Assembly: GCF_036688685.1 (NCBI RefSeq)
Contig: NZ_JAQQPS010000004.1
Span: forward strand, 62,001 to 126,000
Length of the DNA: 64,000 nucleotides
Source: JALYUM01 sp036688685
Lineage (GTDB): Bacteria; Pseudomonadota; Gammaproteobacteria; Burkholderiales; Burkholderiaceae_D
Direction of reading: 5' to 3'
The position numbers and the translations under genes were made by a program. The notes under the pieces are model-generated. The model searched no databases. It was given only the letters and a program-made list of their open reading frames with translations, and was not told where the DNA came from. This document shows positions 36,861-45,947 of the stretch, piece by piece (within the stretch, counting starts at the first letter, position 1; the number at the start of each line of letters is the position of its first letter).

Positions 36861-38267
36861 ATGAATCCTCAACAGATCGGCAAGTACCGATGGACAGTGT
36901 GCGCCATGCTGTTTTTTGCCACCACCGTCAACTACCTGGACCGACAGGTGCTCAGCCTGCTCGCACCGGACTTGTCCAAGCAATTTGGCTGGACCAACAC
37001 CGACTACGCCAACATTACCGCAGTATTCCAGTTCGTCTACGCCATCTCGATGCTGTTCGCCGGCCGCATTGTTGACCGCCTCGGCACCAAGCAGGCTTTC
37101 ATTCTGGCCATTTCGGTGTGGTCGGTGGGCGCCGTCCTGCATGCCTTCGCGATCCCGATGGGCGCCGGGCTGAATACCATACTCGGCGCCGTCGGCATCG
37201 CGGCGGTGCCGGTCTCGGTGGCCGGCTTCATGATTGCCCGCGCCATCCTGGCGATCGGCGAGGCGGGTAACTTCCCGGCCGCCATCAAGGCCACTGCCGA
37301 ATACTTTCCGAAACGGGAGCGCTCTTTTGCCACCGGCATTTTCAATTCCGGCGCCAACGTCGGCGCCGTGCTGGCGCCGATCAGCGTGCCATGGATTGCC
37401 GCGCAGTGGGGCTGGCAAATGGCCTTCATCGCGATCGGTGCGATCGGCTTCGTCTGGATGGCGATGTGGCACTTCCTCTACGAAAAGCCGGAACAGCAAA
37501 AGCGCCTGAGCAGCGCCGAACTGGCCCACATCAACAGCGACGTCGTCGCGCCGCTGGCCTCCGAACAGGTCGCCGCGCAGTCGGCAAGGCGCCTGAGCTG
37601 GATCGAGCTGCTCGGTTATCGCCAGACCTGGGCCTTCGCTTTCGGCAAGTTCATGACCGACGGGGTCTGGTGGTTCTTCCTGTTCTGGCTGCCGAAGTAC
37701 CTGTCCGCCCAATATGGCATGGAAAAAACCGCCATCATGGTGCCGCTGGCCGTGTTGTACAGCATGACCATGATCGGCAGCATCGGCGGCGGCTGGTTGC
37801 CAACCTGGTTCATCAACAAGGGCGCGAGTGCCTACGATGGCCGCATGAAGGCGATGCTGCTCATTGCCGTGTGCCCGCTGGTGGTGCTGCTGGCCCAGCC
37901 GCTCGGTTATATCAGCGTATGGGTGCCGGTGGTTCTGATCGGCATCGGTGCATCGGCCCACCAGGCCTGGTCGTGCAACCTGTTCACCACTGTGTCGGAC
38001 ATGTTCCCTAAAAATTCGGTCGCGTCGGTGGTGGGCATCGGTGGCATGGCAGGCGGCCTGGGCGGTGTGCTGATCTCGAAGACCGGCGGCTGGGTGTTTG
38101 ACTATTATGGCGCGCTCGGCAAGATCCAGACTGGCTACACCATCATGTTCGCGGTGTGCGCGGTGGCCTACCTGGTGGCATGGTGCGTCATGAAAGCGCT
38201 GGTGCCGGCGCACGCGGAGATCCTGGCCCCGGGGCCACAATTGACGCTGCCTGCCGGCGCCCGGTAG
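36861..38267 (+). CDS. MFS sugar-acid (glucarate/galactarate or hexuronate) permease
   Basis: 468 residues from ATG 36861 (GGAG 9 bases upstream). Twelve membrane helices are visible, with RQVLSLLAPDLSKQFGW after the first and GRIVDRLGTKQAF in the first cytoplasmic loop, as in ExuT/GudP-like anion:cation symporters. Divergent from kdgD and the ketoglutarate-semialdehyde dehydrogenase, so it should import the glucarate, galactarate or hexuronate that those enzymes degrade. The dehydratase that makes 5-dehydro-4-deoxyglucarate is not in this window. Confidence 0.85.
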   Translation: MNPQQIGKYRWTVCAMLFFATTVNYLDRQVLSLLAPDLSKQFGWTNTDYANITAVFQFVYAISMLFAGRIVDRLGTKQAFILAISVWSVGAVLHAFAIPMGAGLNTILGAVGIAAVPVSVAGFMIARAILAIGEAGNFPAAIKATAEYFPKRERSFATGIFNSGANVGAVLAPISVPWIAAQWGWQMAFIAIGAIGFVWMAMWHFLYEKPEQQKRLSSAELAHINSDVVAPLASEQVAAQSARRLSWIELLGYRQTWAFAFGKFMTDGVWWFFLFWLPKYLSAQYGMEKTAIMVPLAVLYSMTMIGSIGGGWLPTWFINKGASAYDGRMKAMLLIAVCPLVVLLAQPLGYISVWVPVVLIGIGASAHQAWSCNLFTTVSDMFPKNSVASVVGIGGMAGGLGGVLISKTGGWVFDYYGALGKIQTGYTIMFAVCAVAYLVAWCVMKALVPAHAEILAPGPQLTLPAGAR

Positions 38268-38289
38268 ACGGGCAGCCCCAGTGCGAAAC

Positions 38290-38326
38290 AAGCCGTTCAG
38301 CGATTCGCTGAACGGCTTTTTTTTAT
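38290..38326 (+). terminator. Rho-independent terminator after the MFS permease
   Basis: AGCCGTTCAGCG and CGCTGAACGGCT form a perfect 12-bp stem around an ATT loop, followed by eight T. Confidence 0.93.
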
Positions 38327-38386
38327 TCTTTTTGCGCCTTTCTGGTTCGTTATTTGTAGCGGCTTGCGTTTGAAACGGGCCCTGCG

Positions 38387-38489
38387 CGCATTCGACGCTT
38401 TTCCCATCGCAGACTAAGTGCAAATGACGGATGGCTCGTGCTTGCGCTAACTGCAAATGAAATTACGCCTGCGCCGACAGACTGCTTCC
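38387..38489 (+). repeat. Imperfect ~100-bp inverted repeat, copy A
   Basis: Starting CGCATTCGACGC and ending GCCGACAGACTGCTTC, this stretch matches, by eye over most of its length, the reverse complement of 40379-40480. Shared words include GTGCAAATGA/TTGCAAATGA and AAATTACGCC. The match continues more weakly upstream. It flanks an IS110 remnant. It could be an intergenic repeat family, or the end of an eroded element. Confidence 0.6.
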
Positions 38490-38569
38490 AATGGGATGGA
38501 CGCCCCCATCCGAAACGGCATCGATGTGCCAAAGTGGATGTGTCATACACCACTAACCGAGGATGGCGT

Positions 38570-38822
38570 CACCAATGGCGCCAGAGCGGTTATTTATGCA
38601 GCGCAGCGCAAACTTGCCAGTACAGGATGGCTAGCAAGTCTCTTGGCGCGACGCGACAAAAACGGCGTTGTGGTTGCGTTGGCGAACAAGAACGCGAGAA
38701 CCGTGTGGGCACGCCTGGCACACGATCGAGAGTTCCGGTCTGATTACGCCAGGGCGTATTCAGACCGGTTAACACGAAACAAAAGGCAGGTAGCCAAAGT
38801 CGTTTCACCACCGATTGCTTAG
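38570..38822 (+). pseudogene. IS110-family (IS1111-type) transposase C-terminal remnant
   Basis: The frame contains GARAVIYAAQRK, then LARRDKNGVVVALANKNART and VWARLAHDREF, the conserved C-terminal Tnp20 block of IS1111-subgroup transposases (GAR..., RR..N.A.VALANK.AR..WA). The DEDD N-terminal half and the rest of the element are missing. Upstream sequence in the same frame is not transposase-like. It marks an old insertion. Confidence 0.75.
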
Positions 38823-38962
38823 GCAAACATGAAGTGATGGCAAGACAGGTAAGACCGTAGTCGGCAAAGCCCGTTTGCGTCGGAGCATGAAAAATGCGCG
38901 CCTTCGATTGGGACGTCGACTAGCAAATGCCATCAGGGACAGCGGCATCAAAGTCCGGATGA

Positions 38963-39697
38963 TCAGTGCTGCGAGGTACCCTGATCCGGGTAAGCTTTGT
39001 CGATCGCCGCGATGATCGCCTCGTCTTCGACAGCCAGATTCTGCGCCCGCTCATAAAACTGCGGATTGGTCGCCATGTGCTTGAGCAATAGCTTGCCGCG
39101 GCTGCTGGTGAGCGCGCGGTAGCGGGTAGCAAGGCTATCGTCGTCTGCCGTGGCTTTCTCCGAGAAGTCAGTGAGGCGGCGGTGCTCACTAAGCCAACCT
39201 CCCGAAGACAGCGCCAGTTTCGGCGCCATGTATTCGTAGCGCTCGATGATCTGTTCGAGCAATGTGTCGTTCTCGATATTGGTCAACTTACCGGCTGATT
39301 TGAAGCCTTCGTACCGGCCTTGACGGACAACCAGGAAATTGTTGCTATTCAGGAGGGCCCACGCCTCCTCGAAAGTCTTTTCGTCAGGCGCAGCATTTTG
39401 ATCGAGTGCGGCAACGGAAGCATAGCGCTGGTCGGCCGCATGATGAAAACGCACCACTTCCTTTAGTTGCGCGTGGTCCCGTTGCAAGTCGCTCTTAAGG
39501 CCCAGCAGGAAGCTACGGACCTGCGCCTGCTCATGGCGGTGTTCGCCCAGCGAGTGGAACCAGATGCTGATGCTAACGGCGAATACAATTATCAGCATCT
39601 CCAGCAGGATTTCACGCAGTTTGTGGACCCAGCTGTGGCTGCTGATCGCAGTCTTGAGCAGATTCTTCGTGTGTTTAGTTATTTCCTGTTCAGCCAT
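38963..39697 (-). CDS. Single-pass membrane protein, DUF6090-like
   Basis: 244 residues. After a polar N-terminus a hydrophobic helix (LLEMLIIVFAVSISIWFHSLG, ~31-51) follows WVHKLREI; a long coiled, mostly helical domain follows (~52-244). This layout, with the short basic segment before the helix and then EHRHEQAQVRSFL, is common in small bacterial proteins of unknown function of the DUF6090 type; the name is from memory. Located between two inverted repeats; lower GC than the core genes suggests transfer. Confidence 0.55.
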   Translation of the reverse strand: MAEQEITKHTKNLLKTAISSHSWVHKLREILLEMLIIVFAVSISIWFHSLGEHRHEQAQVRSFLLGLKSDLQRDHAQLKEVVRFHHAADQRYASVAALDQNAAPDEKTFEEAWALLNSNNFLVVRQGRYEGFKSAGKLTNIENDTLLEQIIERYEYMAPKLALSSGGWLSEHRRLTDFSEKATADDDSLATRYRALTSSRGKLLLKHMATNPQFYERAQNLAVEDEAIIAAIDKAYPDQGTSQH

Positions 39698-40005
39698 AGT
39701 TCCCCACTGCGTCAGACGTTCTGATCAAACTTCTAAATATGGATTGCATCATTGATTTCTATAAATATCCTAGCAGCAATGCTATCACTGTGCGAAGAAT
39801 ATTTGTTGGCCTTCTTGCAATGTAAACTTCGGCGGATCGCTGTGTATGAAAAGATTGTGCACGCGCCGATAAAAGTTAACTCGTTGAGTGTGTCAATGGC
39901 CCCAGCTCTGCTGTACAAGATTGCGTGAATTGGGTATCTTGCTCGACGGCCGGGTTCGGCCAAAAGCGTCCGTTGAAATACAATTTGCTTCATCATGTAC
40001 TTCTT
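39698..40005. other. Intergenic stretch, AT-rich
   Basis: About 300 bases, lower in GC than the surroundings. It lies between two divergent orphan genes and should contain both promoters. I see no convincing hexamer pair or repeat. Confidence 0.3.
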
Positions 40006-40362
40006 ATGACAATCTCAGACAGCGCCAGTGTAAGGGGCCTTGAGCGGGAGTTGGTGCAGATCTACTCCGTCCTCGATTACGCGATGCACGAGTTACCAGC
40101 CGGTGTGCTTTGGAGCCCGAACGCAGCGAGCGACTCGCAATGTGCAGAGTTACTGGTCAATTTAAACCGTTTTGAAGCGCTATCAAAACAACTGACTATT
40201 CCGACACAGGATTTCGTCGATGCTTGTCGTTGGCATCTGGACCACTACCCTCATTACCGTTCGAGACAGCGACACTTTGTCGACTACGCGTCGTACTGCA
40301 CTGGTCGAGGCGGACCGTTGCGAGTGCCGTCACTCAACGCTGTTGAAAAATTCCCGCGGTAA
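40006..40362 (+). CDS. Small hypothetical protein
   Basis: 118 residues from ATG 40006. It is mostly helical (SVRGLERELVQIYSVLDYAM; ELLVNLNRFEALSKQLTIP) with a Tyr/His-rich end (CRWHLDHYPHYRSRQRHF). No signal peptide or membrane helix. No family recognised. Its end abuts copy B of the inverted repeat. Confidence 0.4.
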   Translation: MTISDSASVRGLERELVQIYSVLDYAMHELPAGVLWSPNAASDSQCAELLVNLNRFEALSKQLTIPTQDFVDACRWHLDHYPHYRSRQRHFVDYASYCTGRGGPLRVPSLNAVEKFPR

Positions 40363-40378
40363 CGCCGGCTTCGGAGCT

Positions 40379-40480
40379 GAAGCGGCCTGTCGGCGTGGGC
40401 GTAATTTTACTTTCAGCTAGTCCGAGCACGCGCCGTCTTTCATTTGCAATTAATCTGAGCCGCGAAACGCGTCGAATGCG
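40379..40480 (-). repeat. Imperfect ~100-bp inverted repeat, copy B
   Basis: Minus-strand counterpart of 38387-38489 (see there). On the plus strand its right end overlaps the upstream edge of the second IS110 remnant. The two copies enclose the orphan genes at 38963 and 40006. Confidence 0.6.
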
Positions 40481-40483
40481 AAC

Positions 40484-40678
40484 ATGGTGGCGCGACTTTG
40501 CAACCCCATTCTGCGCCAATGCGCTGATCGTTTGCCGGCCACCGGCATGGCAAAAAAGGCTGTCACCGGCGCTGCGAAGAATAAGCTGAAACACCTGATT
40601 GACGGCGTTATCCGAACTTGCAGGCCCTTCGACGCAAAGTATTTAAGAAAAGGGATTGGAATCGAGGACGGTATTTGA
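40484..40678 (+). pseudogene. IS110-family (IS110-type) transposase C-terminal remnant
   Basis: 64 codons with NPILRQCADRLPATGMAKKA and KLKHLIDGVIRTCRPFDAKYL, matching the C-terminal end of IS110-subgroup transposases (NP.L.AF..RL...GK.KK...GA..RKL.HL..GVL..G.PFD..Y). Residues and reading phase upstream are broken. It differs in type from the remnant at 38570, so two separate IS elements have decayed here. Confidence 0.65.
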
Positions 40679-40754
40679 TTCTTACGCCCTTATTTTTGTG
40701 TCAAGCTGCGACACCCGGCGGGAACGGGAGCGGCCGATTTAAACAGCGCTTCCC

Positions 40755-41357
40755 TCAGATTCCCTTGAATGCCACCGTCAGCATGTGCTGCACGATGGCG
40801 TCGTCGCTCATCTTGCTGAATTTGCTCAGGAATTCCACGGCCGGATCGCAGGTGCGCGCATAATAGCTAAATAGGATAACGTCGCTGGGCAAAGCTGCGT
40901 TCAGGTCGCCATCCTTTTGCGCCTGCTTAACCAGCGCTTCCAGCTGGCGGTTCAGCTTTACCAGGCGCAGCATGTATTTTACGTTGCGCATCAACATGTC
41001 GCGCACATGCGGACTGGTCGACGGCAGGAACGGCAGGCCGCCCCCCAGCCGCACCCGCAACGCCCACGCCAGCAGCGCAGACAGTTTCTGCACGGGCGTC
41101 AACGCCGCATCCATCGCCGCCATCTGCTCGATGGCGCCATCGAGCAGTCGGATCAACGCCTCACCCACCAGTTCTTCCTTGGACTTGAAGTGCTTATACA
41201 AGCTGGGCTTGGAGATGCCAACCGCGCCGGCCACGTCGTCCATGGTCATCAGGTCATAGCCCTTGGTGCCCAGCACCGAGGTGGTCGCGTCCAGGATGGC
41301 GCTTTCGCGCAATTTGAAGGCCTGGTCCTTGAAACTGAATTTGGGAAGAATACTCAT
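40755..41357 (-). CDS. TetR/AcrR-family transcriptional regulator
   Basis: 200 residues. The N-terminal HTH is canonical: AILDATTSVLGTKGYDLMTMDDVAGAVGISKPSLYKHFKSKEEL with the recognition helix SKPSLYKHF. The C-terminal ligand domain (~70-200) is all-helical. It is divergent from the FAD-oxidoreductase operon, and the palindrome at 41368 sits between them, so repression of that operon and of itself is likely. The inducing ligand is unknown; a lipid-related compound would fit the operon. Confidence 0.92.
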   Translation of the reverse strand: MSILPKFSFKDQAFKLRESAILDATTSVLGTKGYDLMTMDDVAGAVGISKPSLYKHFKSKEELVGEALIRLLDGAIEQMAAMDAALTPVQKLSALLAWALRVRLGGGLPFLPSTSPHVRDMLMRNVKYMLRLVKLNRQLEALVKQAQKDGDLNAALPSDVILFSYYARTCDPAVEFLSKFSKMSDDAIVQHMLTVAFKGI

Positions 41358-41367
41358 TGGTACGTTT

Positions 41368-41385
41368 CGCTACTAATTAGTAGCG
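41368..41385. promoter_or_regulatory. TetR operator (perfect 18-bp palindrome)
   Basis: CGCTACTAATTAGTAGCG is self-complementary over 18 bases and lies 10 bases before the TetR start and ~70 before the divergent operon. A second AT-rich partly symmetrical site, ATTAGTAGTAAT (41397-41408), repeats the TAGTA half-site. This is the arrangement expected for an autoregulated TetR repressor. Confidence 0.8.
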
Positions 41386-41455
41386 TTTCTTATTTATTAG
41401 TAGTAATATTACCACATAGATACAAAAAACAGGCGCTCGGACGCTTGACGCAACC

Positions 41456-42739
41456 ATGCAAACGCAACGCAAACAACGTATTGCCATCGTCGGCGCCGGT
41501 ATTTCCGGTCTGGCCGCCGCTTACTTCCTGCAACGCCGCCATGACGTGGTGCTGTTTGAAGCAGGCAGCTATCTGGGCGGCCATGCCAATACGGTGGACA
41601 TCGAGGTCGAAGGCCGGCACGCCGCGGTTGATACCGGTTTTCTGGTCTACAACGAAAAAACCTATCCCAACCTGATTGCGCTGCTCGATGAACTGGGCGT
41701 GGAGAGCATCGCCAGCGATATGTCGTTTGGCGTTTCCATGGACGACGGCGCGCTGGAATGGGCCGGCACCAATCTCGACACCGTGTTCGCCCAACGCCGC
41801 AACGTGCTCTCGCCGTCGTTCCTCGGCATGCTGCGCGACATACTGCATTTTAACGGACATGCAGAACAATTCCTGTTGCGTAGCGCGGCTGATGGCGCCA
41901 CATTGGGCGATCTCATCATGCGTCAGGGCTACGGCCGCCTGTTCCGTGACGGCTACCTGATGCCGATGGCGGCCGCCATCTGGTCCAGCTCGCCAAGCGA
42001 CATACTGGCTTTTCCGGCCGCTACCTTCCTGCGCTTTTGCCTGAATCATGCGCTATTGCAGGTCAACGGCCGGCCGCAATGGCGCACCGTGCGCGGCGGC
42101 TCGCGCAACTACGTGCAGGCGATTGCCGCCACGCTGGCCGATTACCGTCTGAACACGCCGGTGCAGTCGCTGCGCCGCAGCAATGGCCAGGTGATGCTCG
42201 ACAGTGGCGCACAAACCGAAGTCTTCGACGCGGTGGTACTGGCCACCCATGCGCCGGCCACGCTGGCCATGCTGGCCGACGCCAGCGCCGACGAGCGCGC
42301 CATCCTCGGCGCAGTGCGCTATCAGCCCAACACCGCCTGGCTGCATACTGATGCGCGCCTGATGCCGAGGCGGCGCAAGGTCTGGTCGGCGTGGAACTAC
42401 CTGTCGACGCAAGAGGCCAATGGCAGCCGCCCGGTCTGCGTCAGCTACTGGTTGAATCAGCTGCAAAGCCTGCCATTCACCACCCCGGTGGTGGTCACCC
42501 TCAATCCGCCAACGCCACCGGCGGCCGAGTCCGTTCTGGCGCGTTTTGAATACGATCATCCGATCATGGACCAGCCGGCCATCGACGCCCAGCAAGCGCT
42601 GACGCGCATCCAGGGCGTCAGTGGCCTGTGGTATGCCGGCGCCTGGACCGGTTACGGCTTCCATGAAGACGGCCTGAAGTCGGCGCTGCGCATCGCCGCC
42701 GCCTTCGATGCCGCACCGGCGTGGGCGACGCTGCCGTGA
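41456..42739 (+). CDS. FAD-dependent oxidoreductase (amine-oxidase/desaturase-like)
   Basis: 427 residues. The Rossmann dinucleotide motif is intact (IAIVGAGISGLAAAYFLQRRH), and GGHANTVDIE and a C-terminal FAD motif WYAGAWTGYGFHEDGLKSA follow. It has the fold of amine oxidases and squalene/phytoene-type desaturases and is the lead gene of the operon. Homologous genes accompany a cyclopropane-fatty-acid synthase and DUF1365 in many proteobacteria. In Rhodobacter the related operon is tied to oxidised (furan) fatty acids, so oxidation of a phospholipid acyl chain is a plausible role here. Confidence 0.8.
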   Translation: MQTQRKQRIAIVGAGISGLAAAYFLQRRHDVVLFEAGSYLGGHANTVDIEVEGRHAAVDTGFLVYNEKTYPNLIALLDELGVESIASDMSFGVSMDDGALEWAGTNLDTVFAQRRNVLSPSFLGMLRDILHFNGHAEQFLLRSAADGATLGDLIMRQGYGRLFRDGYLMPMAAAIWSSSPSDILAFPAATFLRFCLNHALLQVNGRPQWRTVRGGSRNYVQAIAATLADYRLNTPVQSLRRSNGQVMLDSGAQTEVFDAVVLATHAPATLAMLADASADERAILGAVRYQPNTAWLHTDARLMPRRRKVWSAWNYLSTQEANGSRPVCVSYWLNQLQSLPFTTPVVVTLNPPTPPAAESVLARFEYDHPIMDQPAIDAQQALTRIQGVSGLWYAGAWTGYGFHEDGLKSALRIAAAFDAAPAWATLP

Positions 42740-43500
42740 GCGCACCCGCGGCCCAGCTGGTCCACGCCAGCGTCATGCATGCGCGCTTGCGGCCGGTCTT
42801 TCATCGCTTTGTCTACCCGGTGTTCTATGTGCGGATCAATCTGGCAAGGCTCGATGACTGCCAGTGGCCATGGTTCGGCATCAACCGCCGCCGCCCACTG
42901 TCGATCCGCACCCGCGACTACGGCCCACGCGACGGCAGCGATCTGCAACAGTGGATGCGCGCGCTGCTGGCCACGCACGGCATCACGGCCGACGGCGAGA
43001 TCTGGCTGCAGACGTTTCCCCGCGTATTCGGTTACGTGTTCAATCCGATTAGCTTCTGGCATTGCCATGACGCCAGCGGCCGCCTGTGTGCGGTGCTGGC
43101 CGAGGTCAACAATACCTTCGGCGAAACCCATCGCTATCTATTGCAACTGGACGGCAGCGCCCGCGCCGCCTGCCAGAAGCAGATGCATGTGTCGCCGTTC
43201 TGCGAGACCCGCGGCAGTTACCGCTTCCGCTTCCGCTTTCATTCCGGGCGGGCCCATACCGCCATCGACTACCACGACGCGCAGGGCCTGCTGATTCGCA
43301 CCACGCTGTCGGGCCAGGCGCAGCCGATGAGCAGCGCCGCCGCGCTCGCCGCGCTGGTGCGCTATCCGCTGCTTGGACTGGGCATCGTTTTCCGCATTCA
43401 TTGGCAAGCGCTGCGCCTGGCGCTAAAGGGCGTGCCTTTCTTCGGCAAGCCGCCGCGTTCCCTTCCCCATATTACCGTCCACGAGGAGCCGCTCCCATGA
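42736..43500 (+). CDS. DUF1365 family protein
   Basis: 254 residues from GTG 42736, which overlaps the previous stop as GTGA. VMHARLRPVFHRFVYPVFYVRINL at the start, TFPRVFGYVFNPISFWHC and EVNNTFGETHRYLL are the family signatures. DUF1365 proteins are nearly always encoded with a FAD oxidoreductase and a CFA-synthase-like methyltransferase, as here. The molecular function is not established. Stop and next ATG overlap. Confidence 0.85.
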   Translation: MSAPAAQLVHASVMHARLRPVFHRFVYPVFYVRINLARLDDCQWPWFGINRRRPLSIRTRDYGPRDGSDLQQWMRALLATHGITADGEIWLQTFPRVFGYVFNPISFWHCHDASGRLCAVLAEVNNTFGETHRYLLQLDGSARAACQKQMHVSPFCETRGSYRFRFRFHSGRAHTAIDYHDAQGLLIRTTLSGQAQPMSSAAALAALVRYPLLGLGIVFRIHWQALRLALKGVPFFGKPPRSLPHITVHEEPLP

Positions 43501-44702
43501 GCCAAACGCTGACGACCACCAAGCAGGCCGCTCCCGCCGCCGCGCGGGTGTTCCTGAACCTGCTGGGGCGCATTCGCCACGGCCACCTGGAGCTCATTAC
43601 GCCCGATCACACCCGCATGGTGTTTGGCGACGCCCATGGCGGCCCCGGCGCCACGCTGGCCGTGCACGACTGGCGCGCCTGTGGCCGCATCCTGCGTTCT
43701 GGCGACATCGGCCTGGCCGAGGCGTGGGCTGCCGGCTGGGTCAGCAGCCCCGATCTGGTGGCCGTGCTGCGCCTGGCATTGCGCAACGAGGCAGCGCTGG
43801 AGCCGGCGCTGTTCGGCGGCGTGCTGGCGCGTTGCTGGTATCGCGTGCGACACTGGCTGCGGCCCAACACCCGCAGCGGCAGCCGTCGCAACATTCACAG
43901 CCATTACGATATCGGCAACGACTTTTACCAGCTTTGGCTCGATCCGAGCTGGACCTATTCAGCCGCCATCTTCGACGGCGACTACAAGCAGGCGCTTGAG
44001 CAAGCCCAGCACCGCAAGTACCAACGCATCATCGACACGCTGGGCCTGCGCGCCGGCGATCGGGTGCTGGAAGTCGGCTGCGGCTGGGGCGGCTTCGCAG
44101 AACAAGCGGCGCGCCAGGGCATCCATGTGCATGGCTTGACGATCTCGCCGTCGCAGCTGGCGATCGCGCGTCGCCGCATCGACGCCGCCGGCCTCGGCCA
44201 GCTGGCGCAGCTGGAACTGCGTGATTACCGCGACATCGACGGCACCTATGACGCGGTGGTGTCAATTGAGATGTTTGAAGCGGTGGGCGAACGCTACTGG
44301 CCGGAATATTTCACGACGCTGGCGGCGCGCCTGAAAGCGGGCGGGCAGGCAATGGTGCAGTCGATCACCATAGCCGAGCGCCACTTCGAGCGCTATCGCA
44401 GCACGGCCGACTTTATCCAGGAGTACATCTTCCCCGGCGGTATGCTGCCGAGCGTGGAGCGCTTTGAACGCCACGCCGCGGTCGCCGGTCTGCGTTGCTC
44501 GGAACATTTTGCCTTCGGCCCCGATTACGCCGAAACGCTGCGTCGCTGGCGCGCGGGCTTTCACGCCACCGACGCGCAAGCGAGCGCGCTCGGCCTCGAT
44601 ACCCATTTCATGCGCATCTGGGACCTGTATTTTGCCTACTGCGAAGCGGCATTCGACGAGGGCCGCACCGATGTCGTCCAATTCCATCTGCACAAGGCCT
44701 GA
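43497..44702 (+). CDS. Cyclopropane-fatty-acyl-phospholipid-synthase-like methyltransferase
   Basis: 401 residues from ATG 43497, overlapping the DUF1365 stop by 4 bases. The N-terminal lipid-binding part (~1-135) is followed by the SAM fold, with HYDIGNDFYQLWLDPSWTYS (CFA-synthase signature), VLEVGCGWGGFAEQAAR (SAM motif I) and EMFEAVGERYW. It should methylate an unsaturated acyl chain of a phospholipid. A second lipid-modifying gene, the FAD oxidoreductase, is in the same operon, so the product may be further oxidised. Confidence 0.88.
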   Translation: MSQTLTTTKQAAPAAARVFLNLLGRIRHGHLELITPDHTRMVFGDAHGGPGATLAVHDWRACGRILRSGDIGLAEAWAAGWVSSPDLVAVLRLALRNEAALEPALFGGVLARCWYRVRHWLRPNTRSGSRRNIHSHYDIGNDFYQLWLDPSWTYSAAIFDGDYKQALEQAQHRKYQRIIDTLGLRAGDRVLEVGCGWGGFAEQAARQGIHVHGLTISPSQLAIARRRIDAAGLGQLAQLELRDYRDIDGTYDAVVSIEMFEAVGERYWPEYFTTLAARLKAGGQAMVQSITIAERHFERYRSTADFIQEYIFPGGMLPSVERFERHAAVAGLRCSEHFAFGPDYAETLRRWRAGFHATDAQASALGLDTHFMRIWDLYFAYCEAAFDEGRTDVVQFHLHKA

Positions 44703-44729
44703 GCGCCGGCGCCTGATGGAACCCACACT

Positions 44730-45947
44730 ATGAGAAACGCCGCCTACGGCCTGCTCGGCGCGCCGCTGGCCATGGCCGCGCTGCCACTGTTCGTGCAGCT
44801 GCCGGCCTACTACGCCACGCACCTCGGCATGGCGCTGGCGCCGCTGGGCGGCGTGCTGTTTATCGCGCGCCTGATCGATATGCTGCAAGACCCACTGCTC
44901 GGTCACCTGCTCGACCGCGCGCCCGAGCGCCGCCGGCGCGCGATGGCGCTCGGCGCCCTGGTACTGACGCTGGCGTTTGGCGCGCTGTGGCTGCCCCCGG
45001 CCGGCCTGCCGGCCGGGGCCTGGCTGGCGCTGATGCTGGTGATTGCCTATGGCGCGCACAGCCTGGTCAACATCGCCTATCTGGCCTGGGGCGCGCAATT
45101 GACCAGCGCGCTCGGCGCGGTGGCGTGGCGCGAAGGACTGGGGCTGGCCGGCATGCTGACCGCCAGCCTGGTGCCAGCCGCCATTCTGGCCGGCGACAGC
45201 GCCCAGATCCGCCCGCGCCTGGCGGCCTACAGCGTCGGCTTCGCGCTGCTGATTGGCCTGGCCATGCTGGCCCTGCTGCGCCATGCACCAGCCGCACCGC
45301 AACGCGTCGCCTCGACCGGCTGGCGCGACACCTGGCGCGCGTTGGCCGCCAACCGTCCGCTGCGCGCGCTGTTGCTGCCATATTTTCTCAACGCGCTGTC
45401 GGTGGCCATACCGGCAACGCTGGCATTGTTTTACATCGCCGATCAACTCGGGGCGCCACAACTATCGGGCATGTTCCTGGCCTGCTATTTCGGCGCCGCC
45501 GCCTGCGGCCTGCCGGCCTGGACCGCGTTGGCCCGCAAATGGGGACCGCTGCGCTGCTGGCGGCTGGGCATGCTGCTATCGGTGGCCGGATTCTGCGGCG
45601 CCGCCGTGCTCGGCAACGGCGACCTGATTCCCTACGCGGTGGTGTGCCTCGCCGCCGGCGCGGCGCTGGGCGCCGACCTGGCGCTGCCGCCGGTGCTGCT
45701 GGCGCAGGTGCTGGGCGAGCGCCTGGGCGCCGGCTTCGGGCTGTTCACCCTGGTCGGCAAACTGGCGCTGGCGCTCGCCGGGCTGACCTTGCCGTTGCTG
45801 GCATGGCTGGACTACCGCCCCGGCCAAGGCGGCGGCAGTGCCCTGGTGGTGGCGTACGCCGTCTTGCCCTGCCTGTTCAAACTGCTGGCCATGGCCACAC
45901 TCGGCCGTTATAGCGCATCCCTCACCACCACCGAAAGCACAGCATGA
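44730..45947 (+). CDS. MFS transporter (GPH/MelB-like)
   Basis: 405 residues, ~12 hydrophobic helices. RLIDMLQDPLLGHLLDRAPERRRR in the first cytoplasmic loop matches the glycoside-pentoside-hexuronide cation symporter branch (R..D...DP..G...DR). It is a fixed member of this lipid operon in many proteobacteria, so it probably moves a lipid or precursor across the membrane rather than sugar. Overlaps the next start by 4 bases. Confidence 0.8.
   Translation: MRNAAYGLLGAPLAMAALPLFVQLPAYYATHLGMALAPLGGVLFIARLIDMLQDPLLGHLLDRAPERRRRAMALGALVLTLAFGALWLPPAGLPAGAWLALMLVIAYGAHSLVNIAYLAWGAQLTSALGAVAWREGLGLAGMLTASLVPAAILAGDSAQIRPRLAAYSVGFALLIGLAMLALLRHAPAAPQRVASTGWRDTWRALAANRPLRALLLPYFLNALSVAIPATLALFYIADQLGAPQLSGMFLACYFGAAACGLPAWTALARKWGPLRCWRLGMLLSVAGFCGAAVLGNGDLIPYAVVCLAAGAALGADLALPPVLLAQVLGERLGAGFGLFTLVGKLALALAGLTLPLLAWLDYRPGQGGGSALVVAYAVLPCLFKLLAMATLGRYSASLTTTESTA

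Noticed and set aside
38350..38553. 67-codon minus-strand frame over repeat copy A
   Set aside because: It falls inside the inverted repeat. A similar peptide arises from copy B, which shows it comes from repeat DNA rather than from a gene.
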